A stretch of 64,000 nucleotides of DNA from Pseudomonadota bacterium (GTDB taxonomy: Bacteria; Pseudomonadota; Gammaproteobacteria; Pseudomonadales; Pseudohongiellaceae), in NCBI GenBank assembly GCA_027592275.1, contig JAQCKF010000001.1:186001-250000 (forward strand). The letters are read 5' to 3'. Below the pieces are notes generated by a model. That model worked only from the letters and a program-made list of their open reading frames with translations. It did not search any database and had not been told where the DNA came from. This document shows, piece after piece, positions 26,721 to 35,862 of the stretch; within the stretch, counting starts at the first letter, position 1, and every line of letters starts with the position of its first letter. Position numbers and translations under genes: made by a program.

Positions 26721-27320
26721 TTAGTCCGTGTCTTTGCTGATGTGGTAGATAGCAATCTCACCCAAGAGGTTCGGCCAGGCTTTCATGTACCAACTACCCT
26801 GATGTTCAAGATCGACTACTGTTCTAGCCAACACCCTAATGTTTCTCTCTATGCATAACGCATCGAAGTCCTTCACCGTACAGAAATGAATATTCGGTGT
26901 GTTATACCAAGAGTGGGGAATAAATTTCGAAACAGGCATGCGACCTCGGATTGCGAGATACAAACGGCTCTTCCAGTTGCCGAAATTCGGGAATGTCACG
27001 ATGCCATTCTTGCCGATGCGTAGCATTTCATCGATTAAGTGATCTGGCTTGCTGAGCGCCTGCAGCGTCTGCGCTAATAGAACAGTATCGAAACTCCGTG
27101 ACTGGAAATTGGAGAGCCCCTCATCTAAGTTCTGCTCGATGACATTCGTTCCTCTATCGAGGCAGTGCTGAATATTCATTTCATCGATCTCTAATCCAAT
27201 GCCGTGCACATTCTTAGTCATCTGCAAGTAATGCAGTAGGCCGCCATCGCCACAACCAAGATCGAGCACCTTACTGTTGGGCTGTATCCACTGTTGAATG
27301 ATTTCCAGATCAGGGCGCAT
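26721..27320 (-). CDS. metW: MetW, partner of MetX
   Basis: A SAM-methyltransferase-fold protein ([11 protein letters not shown], residues about 22-33) that binds MetX and is needed for full methionine synthesis in Pseudomonas-type bacteria. 199 residues. MetW-specific features are [38 protein letters not shown] and [18 protein letters not shown]. It overlaps the end of metX by 11 bases and is coupled to it. Catalytic methylation has not been clearly shown for the family. Confidence 0.94.
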   Translation of the reverse strand: MRPDLEIIQQWIQPNSKVLDLGCGDGGLLHYLQMTKNVHGIGLEIDEMNIQHCLDRGTNVIEQNLDEGLSNFQSRSFDTVLLAQTLQALSKPDHLIDEMLRIGKNGIVTFPNFGNWKSRLYLAIRGRMPVSKFIPHSWYNTPNIHFCTVKDFDALCIERNIRVLARTVVDLEHQGSWYMKAWPNLLGEIAIYHISKDTD

Positions 27321-28512
27321 CGCTTTTATTCTCCTGATGCACTCGCTGTAGATAGCCCGAGAGAGCTTTTACATAACGCGGAATAGGAAGCAAGAATGCA
27401 TCGTGCCCCTGATCCGCCTCGATCTCGAGATAGCTCACTTCTCTACCCGCCTTAAGCAAGTCAGATACTATCTCTCGCGAACGCTCCGGTGGGAATCGCC
27501 AATCCGTGCTGAACGACATGAGCAGGAATTTGCAGTCGCTATTGGCAAATGCCTTCGATAGGTCGCCTTCGAAATCCACGGTGGGATCGAAGTAGTCCAG
27601 CGCCTTCGTCATCAGCAAATAGGTATTAGCATCGAAATTCTCGGAGAAGCGTTCTCCTTGATAATGCAGATAGCTCTCTACTTGAAAATCCACATCGAAT
27701 CCGAAGCTTAGTTTTCCTGAGCGTAGGTCTCTGCCGAAATTTTCCGCCGTATCCTGTTTGAAATTTGAAACTGACTTGCCAAACTTCGCGCGCATTGCGC
27801 TGTCCGACAAATAGGTGATGTGCCCGACCATACGAGCAAGCATTAAGCCTCGCTTCGGGTAGGTGCCTTTCTCTAAATAGCGTCCTTCGTGAAAATCTCG
27901 GTCGCTAGTGATCGAATGCCTAGCAACTTCATTGAAGGCAATATTTTGCGCCGACAGTTTAGGCGCTGCAGCTATGCAGACTGCATGACGAACTTTGTCG
28001 GGATTGCTAATCGTCCAACGCAAGACTTGCATGCCTCCTAGGCTGCCCCCTACAACAGCTGCCCATTCCGGAATCTCCATCCGATCCATCAGTCGCAGCT
28101 GGCTACTCACCCAGTCGCGCACGGTGACGACAGGAAAATCGGGGCCGTAATACTTGTTGGTCACGGGATTGATGGAGGCGGGTCCGGTGCTGCCGGCGCA
28201 TCCGCCAAGATTATTCAGGCTAACTACGAAGAAGAGATTGGTATCTATTGCCTTCCCGGGCCCAATACAACTGTCCCACCAGCCTGGTTTGCTATCGTTT
28301 TCGCTATGGTAGCCGGCTGCATGATGATCGCCGCTGAGCGCATGACAGATAAGAACTGCATTCGTCTTTTTACTATTGAGTTTGCCGTAAGTCTCAACGA
28401 CTAGTTCATACTCGGGCAATACCTTGCCGCTACGAAGAGTTAGAGGCTCATCGAATTTATAGACCTGGGGAGTAACGAGGCCAACTGAATCTGTGGGTAT
28501 TGAATCTGGCAT
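27310..28512 (-). CDS. metX: Homoserine O-acyltransferase MetX
   Basis: Activates homoserine for methionine synthesis. Alpha/beta-hydrolase fold of 400 residues: oxyanion loop [15 protein letters not shown] near residue 55, nucleophile serine in [12 protein letters not shown] near 152, Asp in STDWRFPP near 330, His in [12 protein letters not shown] near 365. MetX enzymes split into acetyl- and succinyl-CoA users; Pseudomonas forms that go with metW are succinyl type, so the donor here may be succinyl-CoA, but I cannot decide by eye. First gene of the metX-metW pair. ATG start at 28512. Confidence 0.93.
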   Translation of the reverse strand: MPDSIPTDSVGLVTPQVYKFDEPLTLRSGKVLPEYELVVETYGKLNSKKTNAVLICHALSGDHHAAGYHSENDSKPGWWDSCIGPGKAIDTNLFFVVSLNNLGGCAGSTGPASINPVTNKYYGPDFPVVTVRDWVSSQLRLMDRMEIPEWAAVVGGSLGGMQVLRWTISNPDKVRHAVCIAAAPKLSAQNIAFNEVARHSITSDRDFHEGRYLEKGTYPKRGLMLARMVGHITYLSDSAMRAKFGKSVSNFKQDTAENFGRDLRSGKLSFGFDVDFQVESYLHYQGERFSENFDANTYLLMTKALDYFDPTVDFEGDLSKAFANSDCKFLLMSFSTDWRFPPERSREIVSDLLKAGREVSYLEIEADQGHDAFLLPIPRYVKALSGYLQRVHQENKSDAP

Positions 28513-28594
28513 TGCAATGGTTTTAGGGCTCTTTCCAATCCTTCTGTCTGAATTTTCTCAAACTAGCTATTAACTAACTCTGTACTAAGCCCTC

Positions 28595-28891
28595 TCAGGA
28601 AAGCGTGTCCTCGGGTATTTCTAGCCCTTGGGGAATAGACAGGGGTTTCTTGATGCACAGTCTCTTATGTCGTCCCGTCAGCCCGCTTACTATAGTAATA
28701 GCAGTCTGTTTGGTATGAAATCATTTCGCTAAAAATCGTATTAGTTGTTTGTTTGCTTTTCCATCAAGTGGTGCGGCGGAGATTCTAATCTTCAAATGTT
28801 CGCCCACTGCTCCAACTATTCGATCTTCGTTGGCTTTGGGCTGAACGCTGCAGTCCAAGTATAAGGCGTCTTTCTCCCAACGATAGTACAT
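28595..28891 (-). pseudogene. yggU: YggU (DUF167) gene with in-frame TGA
   Basis: The usual DUF167 gene lies in its normal place between yggT and metX but is interrupted. From ATG 28891 it reads MYYRWEKDALYLDCSVQPKA...APLDGKANKQLIRFLAK and hits TGA at 28721-28723 after 56 residues. The same frame then continues FHTKQTAITIVSGLTGRHKRL to a stop at 28595; the I-x-x-G-x-x-G/S-R-x-K tail is typical of the family, and the total of 98 codons is the normal length. E. coli YggU has Gln where the stop lies; CGA or GGA to TGA are single-base changes. Function of the family is unknown. The truncated form lacks half the fold. Confidence 0.85.
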
Positions 28892-28940
28892 AGCAAGGAC
28901 GCTTATTGGTATCTAAACCCAGGATTAGTCCGAGGGTCGT

Positions 28941-29531
28941 CTAAATTCCGATTATAACCATCGCATGCTGTTGATTGATGCCGAAGGTAGTTAGGATAAA
29001 ATTTTGAATTATTTGGATGGCAATGAATATAAAGATAGGTGAAAAATCTAAGCCGCCCATCGAAGGAATTATTTTCCGCACCGGTGCCATAACAGGTTCA
29101 GTCAGCTGCCAAACTAGTAGCAATAGTGGATGTGGATTTGTGCTACCCGAGAACATCATAACAAATGACATTATGATTGAAGCCAAAATTGCGTAGTAAT
29201 AAATGTTAATGACAAATAAGACGACGCCTACAAATGCCCAGGTAATGATAAATCCTGCGCCAGGGATGGTGCCGCCATAGAGAATAATTAGCACACAGAT
29301 TGCAATAGCCTGTAAGGCGAAAGCCAATACGAGCGAAGAAAAATCTATGCCTTTGTAGCCAGGAATGACCGTCCGAAGAACTCGAACCATCGGGTCAGTA
29401 ATTTTTATTACGGCCTGCGAAACCGGATTATAGAAATCGGCTTTAGCGACTTGCAGTAAGAATCGAAGCAATACGGCCAGTAGATAGATTCCAGTAACCG
29501 TACTAAAAATTAATGCTGCAGAGCTTCCCAT
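28941..29531 (-). CDS. yggT: YggT-family integral membrane protein
   Basis: 196 residues with two YggT repeats (PF02325), each two membrane helices: LLAVLLRFLLQVAKADFYNPVSQAVIKITDPMVRVLRTVIP and a second copy ending LVWQLTEPVMAPVRKIIPSMGGLDFSPIF. The N-P-x-x-x-x-T-x-P motifs are intact in both. ATG 29531 is preferred over TTG 29546. Role unproven; linked to osmotic-stress tolerance and to cell-surface or photosystem assembly in other groups. Between proC and yggU, in standard order. Confidence 0.9.
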   Translation of the reverse strand: MGSSAALIFSTVTGIYLLAVLLRFLLQVAKADFYNPVSQAVIKITDPMVRVLRTVIPGYKGIDFSSLVLAFALQAIAICVLIILYGGTIPGAGFIITWAFVGVVLFVINIYYYAILASIIMSFVMMFSGSTNPHPLLLLVWQLTEPVMAPVRKIIPSMGGLDFSPIFIFIAIQIIQNFILTTFGINQQHAMVIIGI

Positions 29532-29615
29532 AATATCACTATCCAAATATTGTAAAAGTTATCCAGTATTTTTTCAGGAACAACTGTTCCATATAAAGTC
29601 AGCGACTAACAGATA

Positions 29616-30440
29616 CTACGTTCTGTCGGTTTCTTCGGCCAGTTCCACAGAGCGCGTTCTGGCCGCATTCAGGGCTTTGGCAACCAAGCCACGAAGATCG
29701 CCATCCTCAAATTGCAAAATCGCTTGTTCAGTCGTGCCACCGGGTGAGGTGACGTTGCGCCGCAACGTAGCAATGTCTTCTTTGCTGTATTGCGCGAGTG
29801 CAGCCGCGCCAGCCGCTGTATGATAGGTGAGTGCTCGTGCCAAATCCTCGCTCAGTCCCATCTCCTTTGCTGTTGCCTGCATTGCTTCCATAAACAGGAA
29901 AAAGTAGGCTGGCCCACTACCAGAAACTGCCGTAACAATGTCGATGTCTGAATCGGCATCAACCCAAGTGGCGAAGCCCACAGTACTAATAACCTCTTGG
30001 GCGAGTTGCTTTTGTTCTTCGGTAACCTTGGCGTTCGCAAATAGTCCGCTTGCACCCATGCCAACCAGAGCAGGTGTATTCGGCATGCAGCGTACGATAG
30101 CTGCAGATTCACCAAACCAGCTCTCTAAGTGAGCAGTGGTAATGCCTGCGGCTATCGATACCAGTAGCACCTGGCGATCACCTAGATCCACCGCCAATGC
30201 CTTGCAGACATCTCTCATCACCTGTGGCTTCACGGCCAGCACGATCACACTGGTGTTACTCGCTATGTCTGAATTACTGCCTGTCTGTATCTTGCAGTCC
30301 TGGGCAAGTAACTGAAGCTTACTATCGTCCAGATCACTGGCCCAGATATTCTCAGGCTTAGTGCCTTTTTTGATGAGGCCGCGAATGAGGCCATTAGCCA
30401 TATTTCCGGCGCCAATAAAACCAATTGTAGTACTTTTCAA
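29616..30440 (-). CDS. proC: Pyrroline-5-carboxylate reductase
   Basis: Last step of proline synthesis, NADPH-dependent. 274 residues. Rossmann motif GFIGAGNMANGLIRGL at residues 8-23; VLAVKPQVMRDV near 70; CMPNTPALVGMGASGLF near 120; the family signature TAVSGSGPAYFFLFMEAM near 165-180; and VTSPGGTTEQAIL near 235. Ends EETDRT. Upstream lies yggS on the same strand, 253 bases away with a hairpin between, so a separate promoter is likely. Confidence 0.95.
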   Translation of the reverse strand: MKSTTIGFIGAGNMANGLIRGLIKKGTKPENIWASDLDDSKLQLLAQDCKIQTGSNSDIASNTSVIVLAVKPQVMRDVCKALAVDLGDRQVLLVSIAAGITTAHLESWFGESAAIVRCMPNTPALVGMGASGLFANAKVTEEQKQLAQEVISTVGFATWVDADSDIDIVTAVSGSGPAYFFLFMEAMQATAKEMGLSEDLARALTYHTAAGAAALAQYSKEDIATLRRNVTSPGGTTEQAILQFEDGDLRGLVAKALNAARTRSVELAEETDRT

Positions 30441-30586
30441 AATTTCTCCCTGGCCGGGTTCCCAATGCTATTGCTGCTTAGGAAGTGGCTGTAGAACAGC
30501 CTCGTATACTACCGTATTTAGTCGACTCTGAATAATGCATCTCGATATGGATTTAAATCACCGAGCTTCAACTGTCACTAAAGTTT

Positions 30587-30624
30587 CGATCAGGAAACAG
30601 CCGCTTCAAGGGCTTTTCTGATCG
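30587..30624. terminator. Hairpin between yggS and proC
   Basis: Inverted repeat CGATCAG...CTGATCG extended by a second matching block (GAAACAGCC / GGGCTTTTC), giving roughly a 14-pair stem with one bulge and an eight-base loop. It lies downstream of yggS on its strand and upstream of proC. No U-run follows on either strand, so it may slow transcription or stabilise RNA rather than end it. The 253-base spacer otherwise shows no gene. Confidence 0.35.
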
Positions 30625-30693
30625 ACTGTGTTGCTCAGGGATGTGAAACCAATACTCGTTAAGGGCTACGCAAGTGCGCCTAAAGATGCTCAA

Positions 30694-31377
30694 CTAGCTG
30701 CGAGGACCGAATATGCCAGTACCGATTCTAATGAGCGTTGAGCCCTCAGCAATAGCGGCCTCAAAGTCATTGCTCATGCCCATCGATAGCGTGTCGAACT
30801 GTACATAACGTGGCTTTAGCCGAGAGTATTCTTGCGCCAATACTCGAAAAGCTATTCGCTGTGAGTCTAGATCGGGCTCAGCGGCGGGAATCGCCATCAG
30901 GCCGCGTAATTGTAGGTTCGGCAGCGCCGCTACTCTGTCACAGAGAGCCTCGACTTCGCCTAATTCTACGCCGGATTTGTTCGCCTCATGTGAGATATTG
31001 ACTTGTACGCAGACATTTAGCTTCGAAGCAGAGGGTTCTCTTTGATCGCTTAGACGCTGTGCAATCTTTAAGCGATCAATGCTGTGCACCCATTGGAAAT
31101 TCTCGGCAATAGCTTTGGTTTTGTTAGACTGGATAGGCCCTATGAAGTGCCAGTTCACGCGCAGTGAAGACAAATGCTGGATCTTATCCAGCGCTTCTTG
31201 AAGGTAATTTTCGCCGAAGTCTTCAATGCCGGCCTTATTGGCCGCAATAATACTCTCTACTGGGTGCCGCTTGCTGACGGCCAGTAACTTCACACTTGAT
31301 GTGCTGCGCTCATATTGTCGTTCGAGCCGTTGTAGTCGGGCGCTTAGCTGCGCAATATTTTCTGCTATGGTGATCAC
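30694..31377 (-). CDS. yggS: YggS/PLPBP, pyridoxal phosphate homeostasis protein
   Basis: A single-domain TIM-barrel PLP-binding protein that controls free PLP and amino-acid balance; no enzyme activity is known. 227 residues from GTG 31377. KLLAVSKRHPVESI near residue 30 contains the PLP lysine; FGENYLQEALDKI near 54; HFIGPIQSNKTKAI near 78; and SMGMSNDFEAAIAEGSTLIRIGTGIFG near 200 closes the phosphate cup. Normally next to proC-yggT, as here, and divergent from pilT. Confidence 0.93.
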   Translation of the reverse strand: MITIAENIAQLSARLQRLERQYERSTSSVKLLAVSKRHPVESIIAANKAGIEDFGENYLQEALDKIQHLSSLRVNWHFIGPIQSNKTKAIAENFQWVHSIDRLKIAQRLSDQREPSASKLNVCVQVNISHEANKSGVELGEVEALCDRVAALPNLQLRGLMAIPAAEPDLDSQRIAFRVLAQEYSRLKPRYVQFDTLSMGMSNDFEAAIAEGSTLIRIGTGIFGPRS

Positions 31378-31579
31378 GTTTTGATTCGAATTTTGCGTTA
31401 GCTAGGTATGGGACATTCACTACAGGACATGTACTATAGGTGAGCTTGTGACTATTGGCTAGTAGTATCAGGGCTCTGCATCGCTTAAGAAAAGACCGAT
31501 GCAAGCAACTAGAGTTAGAAGTTAATACTGGCGTACCTGCGAACAGTAGAGAACTATAAAAAGCGGTTAAGGAAGACAC

Positions 31580-32613
31580 ATGGATATTACAGAACTACTT
31601 GGATTCAGTGTAAAGCAAGGCGCTTCGAATTTACATATTACAGCTGGCATGCCACCATTCATTCGTGTTGATGGTGATATCCGTCGAATCAATGTGCCGG
31701 AAATTGATCACAAAGAAGTTCACTCGCTCATTTATGAGATCATGAATGATAAGCAGCGAAAAGATTACGAAGAGTTTCTAGAAACTGACTTCTCGTTTGA
31801 AGTTCCAAGTCTTGCCCGTTTTCGTGTAAATGCCTTTATGCAGAATCGTGGTTCTGCTGCAGTTTTTCGTACTATCCCCTCTAAGGTATTGACCATGTAG
31901 CAGTTAGGGATGGGTGAAATCTTCAGGAAGATTTCCGATGTTCCTCGAGGATTAGCAGTAGTAATCGAGCCGACAGGTTCAGGCAAAAGTACGACGCTCG
32001 CAGCAATGGTTGATTATATCAATGAGACTAAGTACGAGCATATCCTCACCATTGAGGATCCGATCGAATTTGTCCATTAGAGCAAGAAATGCTTGGTGAA
32101 CCAGCGCGAAGTTCATAGAGATACGCACGGCTTTAACGAAGCACTACGCTCCGCACTTCGTGAAGGCCCGGATATCATTCTTGTTGGTGAGCTACGAGAT
32201 TTGGAAACGATTCGGCTTGCATTGACGGCTGCTGAAACGGGTCACTTAGTTTTTGGTACCTTGCATACAACTTCTGCAGCGAAAACGATCGACAGGGTTA
32301 TCGACGTATTCCCAGCAGCGGAAAAAGACATGGTTAGATCTATGTTGTCGGAATCACTACAGTCAGTCATTTCGCAAACTTTGTTGAAGAAGCCGGGCGG
32401 GGTAGAGTTGCCGCACATGAAATCATGATGGGAACATCGGCAATCCGTAACCTGATTCGCGAAGACAAGGTTGCACAGATGTATTCAGCGATACAAACAG
32501 GTGCTAGTGTAGGAATGCAGACTCTAGATCAATGTCTGAAAGATCTGCTGGCGAAAGGTATGGTAAGCAGAGAAGAAGCGAAAATGAAGGCGAAGATGCC
32601 TGATTCGTTTTAG
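31580..32613 (+). pseudogene. pilT: Twitching motility ATPase PilT, multiply disrupted
   Basis: Retraction motor of type IV pili. The sequence is recognisable end to end, from MDITELLGFSVKQGASNLHI to ...REEAKMKAKMPDSF, at normal length (about 344 codons), but it carries four faults: TAG at 31898-31900 in ...KVLTM-stop-QLGMGE, TAG at 32078-32080 where relatives have Glu (FVH-E-SKKCLVNQREV), a lost G in the GGGG run at 32399-32402 (expected GGGRVAAHEIM), and Glu in place of the first Gly of the Walker A loop (EPTGSGKST, codon 31967-31969). Walker B, the His box (GHLVFGTLHTTSA) and Asp box remain. pilU, normally next, is absent. Clearly dead. Confidence 0.93.
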
Positions 32614-32637
32614 GGTTGAATTGGAATAGTAGGCTGT

Positions 32638-33096
32638 CTAAGCTTTTTTGCTGGCAGCCAATTCCGAAAACCAATTTTCTAGAATAATCTGAGCCGCTAT
32701 ATCATCTATAGCGGCTCTTTTTTTTGCGCCCCTGTTCTCTTCGAGTGCCAGTTCCGCAGCTTCAACTGAAGAGAGGCGTTCGTCCATTGCATAGCTGGGT
32801 TTGTGGAAGCGGCCGTTTAAGCGGTTTGCAAACTTGATGGCTCGAACCATGAGCTCGCTCTCGCTGCCATCGAGGTTATAGGGAATCCCCACTACAAAGA
32901 GGTTCGGTTTCCATTCGCTTATTAAGGCTTCTATCTGAGACCAGTCCGGGATGCCATCTCTCGCCTTCAGCACGCAAACGCGCTGAGCAGTCCCTGTAAG
33001 ACTCTGACCGAATGCCACGCCAATGCGCTGTGTACCGTAGTCAAATCCGAGAGCGGAAACTGGTTCGTCATTATTGGGGAAGCTGTGAATTATCAC
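32638..33096 (-). CDS. ruvX: RuvX/YqgF pre-16S rRNA nuclease
   Basis: Putative Holliday-junction resolvase-like nuclease that finishes the 5' end of 16S rRNA. 152 residues with an RNase H fold: ALGFDYGTQRIGVAFGQ (first Asp), LFVVGIPYNLDGSES, and MDERLSSVEAA near residue 110 with the second acid, AAIDDIAAQIIL near 132 with the third Asp. It follows yqgE by 12 bases on the same strand, the standard yqgE-yqgF pair. Its stop lies 25 bases from the pilT remnant. Confidence 0.93.
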   Translation of the reverse strand: MIIHSFPNNDEPVSALGFDYGTQRIGVAFGQSLTGTAQRVCVLKARDGIPDWSQIEALISEWKPNLFVVGIPYNLDGSESELMVRAIKFANRLNGRFHKPSYAMDERLSSVEAAELALEENRGAKKRAAIDDIAAQIILENWFSELAASKKA

Positions 33097-33108
33097 GAAT
33101 AAACCAGT

Positions 33109-33687
33109 TTAGGAGTGGCCAGCGTCTGGAGCGAGCTGCTGTAAATCAACGCCTAGAAGTGAAGCCGCGCGCTGAGGTTTGTTCTCATAATCGCCAGAGA
33201 AGATCAGCTCAGGGTCAGCAGGCACGGTGAGCCAGGCATTTGTAATGATCTCGCGTTCCAGTTGGCCCGCTTCCCAGCCCGCGCAGCCCAGTGCGATAAG
33301 GTAATTCTCTGGCCCGTTGCCGCTCGCTATGTCTTCGAGGATAGACTTTGACATACAGATACTGATCTCTTCAGTTACCGATATCGATGATTCCCAGTTT
33401 TTTGGGGCATCATGAATGATGAATCCCTTGTCTCGTTCCACAGGCCCGCCGGCTAGCACTGCCTCTTCTCGAAAGGCGCCTTGTTTGATGTTGAACTCGA
33501 TTTCCAATTCGTCGAATATGTCGGCAACACTGGCGTTCAAGGGCTTATTGATGACGATACCCAGCGCGCCATCATTGTTGTGCTTCCAAAGATAGGTTAC
33601 GGTATTGGCGAAATAGGAATCTTCCATCTGCGGCATCGCAATCAGGAACTGATTCTCTAAGTAAATTGTGCTATTGATGTCTGTCAT
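33109..33687 (-). CDS. yqgE: YqgE/AlgH family protein
   Basis: 192 residues of the UPF0301 family: LENQFLIAMPQMEDSYFANTVTYLWKHNNDGALGIVINKPL is the family's opening, and VLAGGPVERDKGFIIH near residue 75, YLIALGCAGWEAGQLEREIITNAWLTVPAD near 125-160, follow as expected. Called AlgH in Pseudomonas for an effect on alginate, but the molecular function is unknown. Upstream of ruvX, and downstream of tonB on the same strand. Confidence 0.93.
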   Translation of the reverse strand: MTDINSTIYLENQFLIAMPQMEDSYFANTVTYLWKHNNDGALGIVINKPLNASVADIFDELEIEFNIKQGAFREEAVLAGGPVERDKGFIIHDAPKNWESSISVTEEISICMSKSILEDIASGNGPENYLIALGCAGWEAGQLEREIITNAWLTVPADPELIFSGDYENKPQRAASLLGVDLQQLAPDAGHS

Positions 33688-33762
33688 TGCTTGGAATGGT
33701 AGCGAGTGATAGTTCTATGAACAGGAAAATTCTAAGGCGCCATGGAATCATTCAGAGGCGCT

Positions 33763-34638
33763 CTAGAAGCTGGTTAGTGCATTTCCTTCGTGGAAGCGCC
33801 ACGTCCGTATGATTTCCAGTATATCAGCTTCGGCACGCATTGCCTCCGGGAAAGGATCGAATGGCGCAGCCATGTTGACGATCTGCACCGCAGCCTGATC
33901 TAGGAGACTATGTCCCGAGGACCGCAAAATTTGAATCTCTGAGACCTCGCCATTTGGAAACAACGCGACTAGCATTCTGAGGCTTCCGTAGAGTTGCTGC
34001 TGTCTCGCTGCAAGTGGATAATTTATATTACCAACGGCTTCAATTCTTCTTCGCCAGCTGTCCAAATAGAGTGCGTCATGGCTTTTTTTTGTCGAAGCGG
34101 AAGAGATGGTGTATTTCCTCGGCCGCTTGGCATAGGCCTGACGTTGTAGATCAAGCTGTGCTTGTAGACTAGCAATAGCGAGACTCAGATCGTCCGGGGT
34201 AGATTCTTCGGACAGAGGTTTTTCGTCCTCGGATTCGAGCTCATCAAGTTGTTGTTGCATCTGCTGCTTATTCTGAATCGAAGAAATTATGGCGGCGTCT
34301 CGCACTTCTACTTCGTTCACTATCTCTGGTGCTTGGGCAATGGGTACAACTTCTTGAATCACTTCATCATTGAAGTCGGACTTAAAGGGAGTGCTAGGTG
34401 CCGCAGCGCTATCGAGTGTGCCACTGCCGATTTGATTCTCCTGTGCTAGAAAATCCGCCTCGTCGGGAGCGAATTCGCTCCTGTACTGTGCTATGGTGAT
34501 TTCGAGGGCGGGCTCGCTATTCAATTCTTCAAGGTAGGTAAAACCGATACCCAGAATTATGATTGCGTGAACACAAGCCGAGAGAAAGACAGTAAAGCCG
34601 AAACGCTCTCTGGTAAGGTCCTCATCGCTTGTTGCCAT
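33763..34638 (-). CDS. tonB: TonB-like energy transducer
   Basis: Transmits proton-motive force from ExbBD to outer-membrane receptors. 291 residues: one N-terminal membrane anchor (residues 14-35, FTVFLSACVHAIIILGIGFTYL), a long acidic periplasmic linker with a Q-rich coiled stretch (SSIQNKQQMQQQLDELESEDE) in place of the classic Pro-Lys region, and a C-terminal TonB domain near 205-290 (NYPLAARQQQLYGSLRMLVALFPNGEVSEIQILRSSGHSLLDQAAVQIVN). This equals the TonB3 gene beside gshB in Pseudomonas, where it affects type IV pili and twitching; here pilT is dead. ExbBD are not in the window. Confidence 0.88.
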   Translation of the reverse strand: MATSDEDLTRERFGFTVFLSACVHAIIILGIGFTYLEELNSEPALEITIAQYRSEFAPDEADFLAQENQIGSGTLDSAAAPSTPFKSDFNDEVIQEVVPIAQAPEIVNEVEVRDAAIISSIQNKQQMQQQLDELESEDEKPLSEESTPDDLSLAIASLQAQLDLQRQAYAKRPRKYTISSASTKKSHDALYLDSWRRRIEAVGNINYPLAARQQQLYGSLRMLVALFPNGEVSEIQILRSSGHSLLDQAAVQIVNMAAPFDPFPEAMRAEADILEIIRTWRFHEGNALTSF

Positions 34639-34665
34639 GCATCCGCCTTATTGGGCCTTGCTGTT

Positions 34666-35619
34666 TCAGGCGGCGTTTAGTTTTGCCTGGATACAGTCCA
34701 TCAGATAGCCAGCTATGTCGAGACTAAACGCCTTGTCTATCTCACGTATGCAAGTTGGGCTGGTGACATTGATCTCAGTTAGATAGTCACCTATCACATC
34801 GAGACCTACGAAGATTAGGCCCTTTTCGCGAAGAACAGGACCGATCTGGTCACAAATCCAGCGATCTTTCTCGGTCAGTTCCTGCGCTACGCCGCTGCCA
34901 CCGGCGGCCAGATTCCCTCTGGTCTCCCCGGAAGCAGGAATTCTGGCGAGAGCATAGTTTACAGGCTCGCCGTCGATCATTAGGATGCGCTTGTCGCCGT
35001 TCACGATATCGGGAATGAACTTCTGCGCCATAATCTGTAGCCGACCGTTATTGGTTAGGGTCTCTATGACAACGCTTAAGTTGGGGTCGCCAGCCTTTAC
35101 TCGAAATATTGATGCGCCACCCATGCCATCTAGCGGCTTATATATTACGTCTTCGTGCTGTTTGTGAAATGCCTTTAGCTTTTCTTGTGAAGAGGCGACG
35201 ATCAGTGGTGGACAGCATTGCGGAAATTGAGTGGCAAACAACTTCTCGTTACAGTCACGCAGGCTTTGTGGATCGTTGACTATCATCACCCCTTCACGCT
35301 GCGCCTGCTCTAATAGATAAGTTGAATAGATATAATCCATATCGAATGGAGGATCTTTGCGCATGAGAACGACATCTAGTTCCGATAGGGCGATATCGGT
35401 CTTGCTGCCAAGGCTGAACCAATCCTTCTCGTCATCTTTAACCGAGAGTTTTTGAATTGTCGCTCGAGATTGGCCCTGGTCAAGATACATGTCGGACTGC
35501 AACATATAGTGAATCACCCAGCCTCGCTTCTGCGCGGCTAATAACATGGCCAGAGTCGTGTCTTTCTTAACAGTGATGGATTCGATGGGATCCATCACTA
35601 CACCAAGTTTTACACCCAT
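34666..35619 (-). CDS. gshB: Glutathione synthetase
   Basis: Joins gamma-glutamylcysteine and glycine with ATP. 317 residues from ATG 35619 (MGVKLGVVMDPIESI), which has AGGATAG upstream and the exact family N-terminus; the frame extends 53 codons further without conservation. ATP-grasp motifs: VIYKPLDGMGGASIFRV near residue 150, EPVNYALARIPASGETRGNLAAGGSG near 215-240, and the C-terminal YLTEINVTSPTCIREID near 280 with the metal ligands. Next gene in Pseudomonas would be pilG; here the glycosyltransferase island begins on the other strand. Confidence 0.95.
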   Translation of the reverse strand: MGVKLGVVMDPIESITVKKDTTLAMLLAAQKRGWVIHYMLQSDMYLDQGQSRATIQKLSVKDDEKDWFSLGSKTDIALSELDVVLMRKDPPFDMDYIYSTYLLEQAQREGVMIVNDPQSLRDCNEKLFATQFPQCCPPLIVASSQEKLKAFHKQHEDVIYKPLDGMGGASIFRVKAGDPNLSVVIETLTNNGRLQIMAQKFIPDIVNGDKRILMIDGEPVNYALARIPASGETRGNLAAGGSGVAQELTEKDRWICDQIGPVLREKGLIFVGLDVIGDYLTEINVTSPTCIREIDKAFSLDIAGYLMDCIQAKLNAA

Positions 35620-35827
35620 TCGGTCTATCCTGTAGTGAGCTGAAGCAGAGGAGGCGGCTAGATAATCCCAGTGGATTGTGGCTACCGATAACAGGGCGAA
35701 ATAATATCTCACTTTATCCGCAGAAGCGATGTTCCAAACCTGTGGCAAGTCCCTAGATACCCAAGGGTGCCTTAGCATTGTTCAGAGGTATCCGAGAAAG
35801 ATTTTTCAGGTTCTGCAGCAAAGCCGC

Positions 35828-35833
35828 TATAAT
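35828..35833 (+). promoter_or_regulatory. -10 box for the glycosyltransferase island
   Basis: Perfect TATAAT, 30 bases upstream of the TTG start at 35863, in the spacer divergent from gshB. The best -35 at 17 bases is TTCAGG (35805-35810), a poor match. Likely drives the membrane protein and the two following glycosyltransferase genes, which overlap or nearly abut. Confidence 0.4.
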
Positions 35834-35862
35834 AGGGAATCGTATCTAGGCAGTGAATTAAA

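Noticed and set aside
26625-26858. 77-codon + strand frame across rdgB/metW
   Set aside because: Shadow frame crossing two well supported genes.
31580-32613. Reassignment of TAG to an amino acid in this organism
   Set aside because: Many intact genes here end in TAG at the expected length (for example 8218-8220 and the GcvR gene), so TAG is a normal stop.
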